Positions 56,355 through 64,000 of a DNA stretch of 64,000 nt are shown here, one piece after another. This DNA comes from Fulvia fulva (taxonomy: Eukaryota > Ascomycota > Dothideomycetes > Mycosphaerellales > Mycosphaerellaceae). The DNA is taken from the NCBI RefSeq assembly GCF_020509005.1, contig NC_063012.1, forward strand, positions 9,176,001-9,240,000, written 5' to 3'. Each line of letters begins with the position of its first letter. Position 1 is the first letter of the stretch. The notes under the pieces are model-generated. The model was not told where the DNA came from. It was given only the letters and a program-made list of their open reading frames with translations, and did no database searches. The translations under genes were made by a program, and so were the position numbers.

Positions 56355-58520
56355 ATCGCCTTCCTCTCTAAGAAGATGACCGCTACGGAGTATAACTACG
56401 AGATCTATAATAAGGAGCTTCTCGCTATCGTTAAAGCTTTTAAAGAGTAGCGCCCCGAGCTCGAAGGCTCTACTATACCCGTCTAAGTAAGCTCCGACTA
56501 TAAGAACCTCGTCTTCTTTATAAAGAGCAAGCTACTTAATTGTCGCTAGGCCCGCTAGAGCGAGTTCCTCTCCCGGTTCAACTTTATAATCTCGTATACG
56601 CCCGGTAAGGCTAACTCGATAGCCGACGCCCTTACCCGCCGCCCTAGTAACTCTCTAGTTAATCGAAGAGGGGGCCGGCAAATCGTAGAGTAACAAGTCA
56701 TTAAAGAGTACAACCTCTCTTCCGAGCTTCGAGAGTACCTATCGAACGGCTAGCCTACGCTCGCCGCTTCCTTTACTACTCTCGTACTCGCTCCTACCTA
56801 CCTTAACGAGAATGATAATGAATCCGAGCCTAAAGAATACGCCTCGGACGCTAAGGACTTAAACGACGATAAAGAGGGCTTAGTAATAACCGACGGCTTA
56901 TCCGAATTAGACTTTAAGGGGTTTAATAATAAGGAGTAACCCGAAGGCATTATAGTACGAGTACGAATAGCGTACGATACCGATATAGACGCCTAAGAGT
57001 TAGTTTAGGCCCTTAAATCTAGCGCGAGGACATTCCCGGGCTTCTCGCTGTCCGAGTACGAGCTCTAGGAAGGTGTCGTCTACTTCCGTAAGAAGCTTTA
57101 CGTACCGTAGCCCGAAGGCTCTAATATCCGAGCTAAGATTCTTTAAATTATCTACGACTCCGCCTCTAGGGGTCACCTAGGCGTAGCTAAGACCTATAAG
57201 CTCCTCGCTAGGTATTACTAGTGGCCGTATTCCTAGAAGGCCGTCCGCCGCTACGTACTAAACTACGCTACTTACCGAAGAGCTAAAGCTAACCGCTACC
57301 GTCCCTACGGTCTCTTATACCCTCTCCCGGCTCCTAATCGTCCGTAGAAGCACATTACTATAGACTTTATTACCGATCTTCCTTACGGCAAGACCTTTAG
57401 CGGCGTGAAAGTAAAGGCCCTTCTAGTGATCGTAGACCGTTACTCTAAGGACCGGTATATAATCCCGTGCTAGAGTATGACCGTAAAGGAGACTACTCGC
57501 TTATTCTACGAATTCGTCTAGCGCTTTTAAGGCCTCCCGGATAGTATTACCTCTAACAGAGGCACCTAGTTTATCTCGTACTTCTAGAAGCGTCTATATA
57601 CTATCCTAGGTATCAAGTATAACCTCTCGACTAGTTTTTAGCTACAGACCGACGGCTAGACCGAAATTACGAACGCTATCCTTAAGTAGGTCCTTCGTTA
57701 CTTCGTCGACTACTACTAGAAGGATTGGCCTTAGTATATCCCTACGGTAGAGTTCGCTACTCGTAACTAGGACTCGGAGACTACTAGCTACTCTCCCTTC
57801 TATACTACGAGAGGTTACTACCCTTATATAGGTATAGAACTAGAAGAACCTCTCCCGCCTACCGAAGACGTAAACGAGTAACTAGTAGACGAGTTCGCTA
57901 CTATACTCTTACAGATCTATAAAGAAGTCTACGACGAGATAGTATACGTATAAGTAATCTATGAGGATTAAGCTAATCGTCGTCGCTAGCTAGCTCCCGA
58001 CTACTAAGTAGGCGATATAGTCTACCTTAACTCTAAGAACATCAAGACGGACCGCCTCTCTAAGAAGCTAAACTAGAAGAACCTAGGTCCTTTTGAGATT
58101 ACCGAGCGTATTAGTTTATACGCCTACCGTCTAGCTCTTCCTACGAACATAAAGATCTACGACGTCTTCTATCCCGTACGCCTTCGGCCGTCGGCTAAGG
58201 ACCTATTTACGAACTAAAACTAAGACATACTAGGTCCTCCCGATAAAGTAGAAGTCGAGGAGCCTATTAACCTACCTTCTAACGACTATGCCGTCCGTAA
58301 GATCCGGGGAATCCGCGTAGAGCCTAACGACGTTAAAGGACTACCGCCGATCAAGTATAAAGTCGAATAGTAAGGTTGCCCTAAGTAGGATACATTATAG
58401 GAACCTATCTAATATATTATCTTTAATCGTCAAGCAATCGAAGAATACTACGCCCGTATAGACGGCCTAGAAGTTAATATCGGTAGGCTCTTCGAATCTA
58501 AGCTCTTCGACGGGGCTTAC
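56355..58520 (+). pseudogene. Gypsy-2 RNase H, integrase and chromodomain (RIP-broken)
   Basis: RNase H from [20 protein letters not shown] (about 56355) through SSDYKNLVFF and YTPGKANSIADALTRRP (about 56595-56645). Integrase: zinc region with SRGHLGVAKTYKLL (about 57160-57200), where the later Cys pair reads YATY; core HITIDFITDLP (about 57350-57380), SITSNRGTWF (second catalytic Asp now Asn, about 57541-57570) and TDGWTEITNAILK (catalytic Glu kept, about 57650). Chromodomain near 58340-58460: IKYKVEWWGCPKWDTLWEP followed by an AIEEYYAR helix, the motif that can direct chromovirus insertion to methylated-histone chromatin. All frames are interrupted by TAG/TAA. The purine tract with seven G (58617-58633) precedes the 3' LTR. 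Confidence 0.83.
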
Positions 58521-58633
58521 TAATAGTGTATCGACTATAATATTAGGCCTAGGCCTAGTACTAAAGCTAAACATCCTCGATATATAGAACTACTACGGCT
58601 TCGTAGAAACTTAGCTTTATTCGGGGGGGCTAC

Positions 58634-59153
58634 TATTATAGTCTCCCTATAGAGTGTATAGAAGGTAGGGACAGAAGAGCCTTAGAGTGCTCAGAAGTCG
58701 TTAAGAAGTAATAGTCTAGCTTAGTATATAAGCGCTAAGAATTATATACCCCGTAACATTTACTACGGGACCTAGCCCTCCAAATTCACCCCTCTACTAA
58801 ACCTTAACAGATTCACTTCGGCTCGTGACTATATGACTTACGGTACTCCCGCGAGCACCCGCGACTACGCTAGACCCTAGAAGAAGCACGTAGAAGACTC
58901 GGAACGTAGGGTAGGTTAGAATAAGGTTTTGAGCAAAGCTACTAAGCGCGGCTTCGTACGGGTTAGCCCTATTAATACGGGGACACGTACTCGCGAGGGT
59001 CGCGTATAAATATCTGGCCTTCCCTAGGCCTCTCTTACTTTCTTCGTCTTTCGTTTTATATAGTAATCATACTATACCCTTTTGTATCTGTACTTCGTAC
59101 CTACATTCTCGCTTTCACCCTTATATCTTATAGGCCAGGCTCTCGCCCTAACA
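58634..59153 (+). repeat. Gypsy-2 3' LTR (520 bp)
   Basis: TATTATAGTCTCC (from TGTCATAG) to CGCCCTAACA; same length as the 5' LTR with mainly CA/TG versus TA differences, so divergence reflects RIP rather than age. Confidence 0.88.
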
Positions 59154-61636
59154 CTATAAGAACGTATAATACTTTATAATATCTAAGTAGCTAAATAGAC
59201 GCTAAGCTAGGTAGGCCGAGTTCTTATTACAGTTCTTCTTTAAGATTATATACCGACTAGGAGTATAAGGAGCGAAGCTAGATAGCCTTACTCGACGTTC
59301 CTAAGACGCTATCTTATATAATAAGTCAGATCCGGGTTATACTTAATAGGATAGGGTACTACTAAAACTAGAACACTTCCTATCGGTTAGCGTAAGCTAG
59401 ATCCTAAGACTATCCGTATCCGAAGTAGAAGGAGTAGTTATAGACGAAGCCTTAGTAGTAGACATTAGTAAGTTATACGAACAAGATGACGTAGTCGAAG
59501 CTACTACCTAACTCGCGGTAGGAGAACTAGTGAAACTACTCCGAAAGAACAAGATAGACGACAAGTACGTAATACTAGTCGATAGTATAATATATATTAA
59601 GAACTAATATAGCGGGCATAGCCTCTTCGTTCTACCTATAGAAGATAAGGAGAATACTATCTATATACGTATAGTTAAAGCCTTTTATAATATACCGGTA
59701 GCCGGACACCTAGGTAAGACTACTACGAGTAGGCTCGTATTACGATATTATATATAGCTAAGGATGACCCGTTTTATTAGATCTTTCGTACGCGCCTACC
59801 GGATATGTCGTAATAGCCGTAGTATTAACAAACTATAGTACGGACTTTTAGCCCTACTACCTATCCCCTTCGATACTTAGGATAATATCGCTATAGACTT
59901 CGTTATCGACTTGCCTAGAGCGAAGTATACGGCCGACGGTTAATAGTACGAGAATGCGCTTACGGTAACTAATAGACTAGGTAAGGAGCGCTACTATATT
60001 CTAGTTCTCGAAATGATAGCTAAATACATCGCCTACGTCTATATTAAGTACATCTTCTTACGCTACGGATTACTAAAGACGATTATATCGGACTACGGAC
60101 CTTAATAGATTTTAGCCTTTTAGGAACGCCTTTATAAACTACTATAGATTAAGCGTAAGATCTCTACCGAGTATTATCCTAAGACCAATAGATAGAGCGA
60201 GAATACGAATAAGATAATAGAGCAATATCTACGCGCATTTATTAGCTATATATAAGATGACTAGCCGGACTAGTTACCGCTCGTAGAATTTATAGCTAAT
60301 GACTATATCTCTAAAACGACTAGCATAAGCCCCTTTATAGCTAATATTAGTAAGAATCCGAGATACGCGGATATAGAGCTTAACCTACCTATATAGCTAC
60401 TCCTATATAAATGACGCCTAGACGCGGAATTAGTAAATGCCTTCGTATAGCGTATAATAGAGCTTCGCTATAAACTAAGAGACTCGATAGAGATAGTATA
60501 AGCGTCGTAAGCCGAGTACGCGAATAAATACCGTACGATCGTACTACGATATAAAGTAGGTAATATAGTATACCTTAGTACTCGTAACTAGCGTACTAAG
60601 CGCCCGTTAAAGAAACTTAACTACCGCTATACCGGACCTTATACGATTACTAAAGTACTACTACACGATACGTATCGCCTAGATTTACCGTGATCGCTAA
60701 GTAACTTATATAACGGCTTCTACGCTAACCTACTTATACCGGTATACAAACCGATACTAGGCTAAGTATAACTACTACTAGCGCCTATAGAGGTAGAAGA
60801 CGATAATAGCGACATAAGTACGTATTAGTTCCTAGATACGATACTAGATATAAAGAGTATACTACCGCCGGGACTAGCGCTACGTAGTAGAAGGAAGGAG
60901 AGACGATACGAGTATCTAGTATAATAGGTTAGTTATAGTAAGCCTACTTAGGAGCCCGCTAAGGAGTTAATAGATACTACCGCCGCCTCTATCGCGGACT
61001 TCTACTATAACTATTCTACGAAGGATAGACTAGCCGGCTTTATACTACTACTAGGGTAGACTCCGAACGAGGATATACCCGAAGACGTTATAATTAGCGA
61101 TACTATAAACGCTTCGTTAATAGCTACGTCTAACCTAGTAACTATAGGAGGGCTACGTATACTAATTACGTAGGTGCCTATAGCTCTACTACCGGTTAAG
61201 AGCTACGAGCCTAAGACTAGTACAAGTAAAGACCCGTAGGCGGCTACTTTAAGTAAGATGACCGATAGTAGGTAAGTATAAGATAAGCGTTAACGCGAAT
61301 AGTAATTTTCCCTTAACTTAGTAACTATAGCTACACCGCTAACATTAGTTAGTAATAGGTACTATAGCTCTTCCTTGATATAAGTAATAGAAGCTATAAC
61401 GGACTCTTTCGCGGAGTTCGTAAATCGCTACGGTAAGTACGAAATTACGACTTATATAGGCTAGGTTAGCTACCGCGGAGGATACGATAATACTGACCGA
61501 GGTACTAACGACGACACGATAGCGGATAGAATAGATAATAGAAGTGATAGAAATAACGATATAGAGGATAACACTACTTTCGTAGTAGCAATAATACGAG
61601 CTTAAGGGACTAAGCGCGATTTTGAAGGGGGGGTAG
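59154..61636 (+). pseudogene. Gypsy-1 plus copy: end of RNase H, integrase and 3' region
   Basis: Continues the frame cut at 54157. RNase H remnant to about 59330, then integrase: GHLGKTTTSRLVLRYYIW (about 59705-59760), zinc region with YRICRNSRS near 59795-59825, core NIAIDFVIDLPRAKY (about 59886-59930), IISDYGPWW (about 60080-60110; second Asp kept) and TNRWSENTNKIIEQ (about 60186-60225; Glu kept). LNLPIWLLLYKW and a SH3-like tail (YKVGNIVYL near 60550-60580, LNYRYTGPYTITK near 60615-60650) follow. The last 700 bp is a poorly conserved acidic tail; no chromodomain was recognised. The tract GAAGGGGGGGTAG (61624-61636) is the polypurine tract. Confidence 0.78.
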
Positions 61637-61794
61637 TATTACGGCCCTAGGCCTAGTAAATAGTTAGCTAGTATATAGGTCACGTGACCGCGCGTCACTA
61701 GCGCGCCTCGGCTATATATAACCTCGGCGTACCTCGCGCTCCTCTTTCCTACGTACCTAGCTACTTTATATCAATACGATTATAAACCGTTATA
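61637..61794 (+). repeat. Gypsy-1 plus copy, 3' LTR (158 bp)
   Basis: TATTACGGCCC (from TGTTACGG) to AACCGTTATA, followed by the AAGTC duplication at 61795-61799. GTCACGTGAC is intact. Confidence 0.88.
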
Positions 61795-61890
61795 AAGTCC
61801 TTCTTAATAGATAGATAGATAGTTCATTTACCCGTTGTGGTGCCCTCCGGCCCATACGGGTTTATGTCTATATATGTTGCTACATAAGGT

Positions 61891-61917
61891 AGGAAACCTG
61901 TTCCTAGGTAAAAACCT
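61891..61917 (-). other. LINE-C2 3'-UTR hairpin
   Basis: Exact reverse complement of the LINE-C1 hairpin at 47980-48006. Confidence 0.6.
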
Positions 61918-62004
61918 CCTCTCCTTCTCTAATAGCTTCCTTGCTATGAGTTCTCAGTTTTCCTTCCATTAGGGTGCACTAGTGTCATGGTGGTTAGCCT
62001 CTGA

Positions 62005-64000
62005 CTACCTTGTCTGCAACCCTGGAGTTGTCCCCCTCTTCCTGCTCTCCTCCTCCTTCTTTCTCTCCTCAATCCATCTCTCTGTTTCCCTAGTAAGAGA
62101 GAACTGCTCCAAAAATCCTTGGTGGATGATCCACCTTGTAATTCTCTGGAGGTCTCCCTTATTGCTGATCATGGCTTGGAAGTTTCTGTTCCTTGCCCTT
62201 GCCCTCCATTCACCTCTCCCTGTACTCCATTCTTTGCAAACTAGAAGTCTATGTTCGACATTCTGGGACAGGTAGCCGCATAGGCAACTCTTGTCTTCGA
62301 TACCTGGGACTTTTCTCTGATGTAGGTATGCCCTGACTCCGATGTGTTCAGAGCGGATTTGTATTGCTATGCTTGCTTCTGACCTGGTCAGGTCTGAGTA
62401 CAGTAGGTAGTTGTGGCTACCAAACTGTTGGAGTGCCTTTGGGGTTCCTGGCCTCTGTGGGGTTCTTGTCCATTCAGTCTTCCAGAGGAGTCCTGCCATC
62501 CTTTCAGCTAGAGACTGTTGCTTCTTCCCTTGGCTGGCTGCTGATCCTCTCCCCTGAGCCCCTCTGTCCTGTTCCTGCTAGGCTAGGTGCAGCTGTTCTG
62601 TTAGTTCTTTGAACTTCTGCAGGTCCTGCTGCTTCTGTGGGGCTGGATTGGGTCTTGCTTGTCTGTGCCTTCTTGTGCACTGGCTCCTGATTTTGTTGAC
62701 TGCCTTCTGGATTACTAGCTGGGCTGGGTATGCAGACGTCTTTCCTGCATACTGGTATCTCAACCCTTGAAGGTAGAGCTTGGCTGGTGGGGAGCCAGAC
62801 TCCATTTCGACCACCCTTATTGGAGTTGACTTGTATGCTCTAAGCACCTTTTTCAGACAGGAGGCTTAGGCTCTGCTGATAGGATCTGCAATTCTCTTTA
62901 GGATCTTGTCTTGGGCTGACCAGATCTGGGCTCCATATAGCATGGCTGGTTTCACAATGGCCTTGTACATAACCTTTGCTTTCGCAAATGTGGCTCCCTA
63001 TATAGAGGCTGTAAGCCTGTCAATTGATTGCCTGTTGTTGTCTGCTCTTGCCTGTGCTTTCTTGACCTGTGGTCCCCAGCTAAGCTTTGGATCCAGCCAT
63101 ATTCCTAGCACCCTTAATTCACTTAAGGGTTCTGTTGTGTGTCCCTGAATAGTGATTGGGGCTTGCATATTGTGTCTGTTTCTGGCTCTACTGAAGTGGA
63201 TGAGTTGATACTTCTCTGGGGCAAATCTGGCTCCATGTTTCCTAGCCCATTCCTCACATTCCTTGTGTTTCTTCTGCAAGATTCTGCAGTTCTCTTCTGT
63301 GCTGTCTGACCAGGCTAGGATGTTTGTGTCATCTACAAACCCCGAGGCTCATATGTTTCTGGAGTTTAGCTTTGCTGGCAGGTCTGCCATAAAGAGGAGA
63401 AACAGGATTGGAGACATTGTTGATCCCTGTGGGATTCCTGTCTCTGTAGGCATGCTGTCAGATTTGTATCTGCCCAGTCTTAGTCTTGTGGTTCTGCCTC
63501 TGAGGAAGGACTGGATAAACTGGACTGTCCAGTTAGGGATAGCCTTCTGTTTCAGGATGTGGATCAGCCTCTGGTGTGAGACATTGTCAAAGGCTCCTGA
63601 TATGTCTAGTGAGAGGAGTGTGGCTGCTTTGTTGTTCCCAAAGTGCCATAGGGTCTTGATCTGCTCTGTGATAAGTTCCACAGCTGTTAGTGTTGATCTT
63701 TGTTTCCTGCCTCCCATCTGTTCTTCAGGAAGGATTCCATGTTCTTCAGCTAGGTTTGTCAGCCTTTCTGCTATGATCTTTTCCAGGAGTTTGCCTAGTG
63801 TGTTGAGCAAGGCAATAGGTCTGTATGCCTTTAGCTTTGTGTAGTCCTCTTTCTGTGGTTTTCTCAAGACCACAGTCAGTGACTCCTTGAAGTGTTTAGG
63901 GCAGTGTCCTTGGGCCATGCACTGTGAAAAGATGTTTGACAGTGCAGGGGAGATCTGGTCCTTGCATGTCTTAATGAACAAGTTTGGAATCCCATCTGGT
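62005..64000 (-). pseudogene. LINE-C2 ORF2, C-terminal two thirds (shared stops)
   Basis: Minus strand: RT from the GIPNLFIKTCKDQ segment at the edge through TGIPQGSTMSPILF, FVDD (about 63328-63339) and the C-terminal CLCGYLSQNVEHRLLVC, ending at 62005. The same TGA (after LNSRNI), TAG, TAA and TAG codons interrupt it as in LINE-C1, at exactly equivalent places. So the stops were present before the two copies separated. The endonuclease part lies beyond the window. Confidence 0.85.

Larger units (their letters stand above)
54158..59153 (+). mobile_element. Gypsy-2, chromodomain gypsy element lacking the RT domain
   Basis: Two 520-bp LTRs (54158-54677 and 58634-59153) enclose only 3,956 bp. 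Gag, protease, RNase H, integrase and chromodomain are present in order; the reverse transcriptase is missing. Flanks are CTAAC and CTATA, an imperfect duplication; joining the flanks restores the Gypsy-1 frame (GACTATAAGAAC in the minus copy), so this is a genuine insertion. RIP changes are heavy. Confidence 0.88.
31443..61794 (+). mobile_element. Gypsy-1 (plus copy), Ty3/gypsy element, TSD AAGTC
   Basis: 158-bp LTRs at 31443-31600 and 61637-61794, flanked by AAGTC at 31438-31442 and 61795-61799. The perfect duplication shows that the 30 kb between belong to one insertion later filled by others. Own sequence is 31443-32102, 52306-54157 and 59154-61794, about 5.15 kb, so roughly 2.3 kb of gag and protease is missing compared with the 7.4-kb minus copy and was probably lost during the rearrangements at 32-52 kb. 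Confidence 0.85.
61809..64000 (-). mobile_element. LINE-C2, minus-strand copy of LINE-C (runs off right edge)
   Basis: The (AGAT)n tail begins at 61809 within Copia-1B sequence (TTCTTAAT before it). Every coordinate x here corresponds to 109897 minus x in LINE-C1 without an indel from 61823 to 64000. The only differences I noticed are one CA-to-TA change in the 3' UTR and a few bases next to the tail. The insertion site differs from that of LINE-C1. Confidence 0.88.

Noticed and set aside
12883..60700. TAG read as tryptophan (or glutamine) throughout, suggesting a reassigned genetic code
   Set aside because: TGG, CAG and CAA are used normally in the host genes and in LINE-C. TAG/TAA appear where a CpA or TpG to TpA change would create them, along with Cys-to-Tyr and Asp-to-Asn changes of the same origin. 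RIP explains all.
16417..61825. (ATCT)n and (TA)n microsatellites as a CRISPR-like or telomeric array
   Set aside because: They are the short 3' tails of LINE insertions, 12-20 bp long, without spacers.
62005..63844. Long plus-strand frames (97, 82, 80 and 193 codons) opposite LINE-C2, and the same frames on the minus strand opposite LINE-C1
   Set aside because: They are exact antisense shadows of LINE ORF2, duplicated because the LINE is duplicated.
2..64000. A Starship-type giant element or other cargo-bearing mobile unit
   Set aside because: No tyrosine-recombinase captain or host-like cargo gene was seen; all content right of 2.8 kb is retrotransposon sequence or unassigned fragments between them.

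Overview
This window looks like an accessory, repeat-dense chromosome segment of a filamentous ascomycete (Pezizomycotina; a Dothideomycete is possible but not shown). The evidence is fungal-type splice signals in the first gene, Tad-like LINEs, Ty1/copia and Ty3/gypsy elements, and pervasive RIP (repeat-induced point mutation). Copies of one element differ almost only by CpA/TpG to TpA changes, and Trp (TGG) and Gln (CAA/CAG) codons have become TAG or TAA. CpG is largely spared, so mutated DNA is rich in TpA, CTAG and CpG rather than simply AT-rich.

Layout. (1) About 1-2.1 kb is the only ordinary gene space: the 5' end of an FAD-dependent monooxygenase gene and a complete sulfotransferase-like gene, both on the minus strand. 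(2) A possible 320-bp TA-flanked MITE lies at 2.1-2.5 kb. (3) From 2.8 kb to the right edge essentially everything is transposon, built as a nest that target-site duplications (TSDs) let one read. Copia-1B (minus) starts at 5815. It was entered by a Copia-2 solo LTR (9137-9370, TSD TATTA), by a minus-strand Gypsy-1 (10489-30726, TSD CCTAT) and by a plus-strand Gypsy-1 (31443-61794, TSD AAGTC). The minus Gypsy-1 holds a full Copia-2 (10926-21617, TSD GTACC), which holds LINE-A (11293-16430, 14-bp TSD); it also holds LINE-B1 (26404-28511, 14-bp TSD). The plus Gypsy-1 holds LINE-E (minus) split by LINE-D (15-bp TSD), Copia-1 pieces, LINE-C1, an integrase piece of a third gypsy family, LINE-B2 and Gypsy-2 (54158-59153, 520-bp LTRs). 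LINE-C2 (minus) runs off the right edge.

Function. No transposon protein here is intact. The best preserved are the 273-aa RNase H end of Copia-1A and the mildly mutated LINE-C pair. LINE-C1 and C2 form an ungapped inverted repeat of about 2.2 kb and share the same premature stops at different insertion sites. The cis-acting parts remain readable: Copia primer-binding sites matching the anticodon arm of initiator tRNA-Met, possible Tf1-like self-priming sites in two gypsy families, a compensated 3'-UTR hairpin plus (ATCT)n tail shared by all LINE families, ATGA ORF1/ORF2 overlaps, and 23-bp leader repeats in LINE-D.

Element names (Copia-1, Gypsy-1, LINE-A and so on) are local labels. Boundaries given by LTR ends and TSDs are exact; domain limits inside mutated coding regions are approximate. 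Translations were read by treating TAG/TAA as former Trp/Gln codons.
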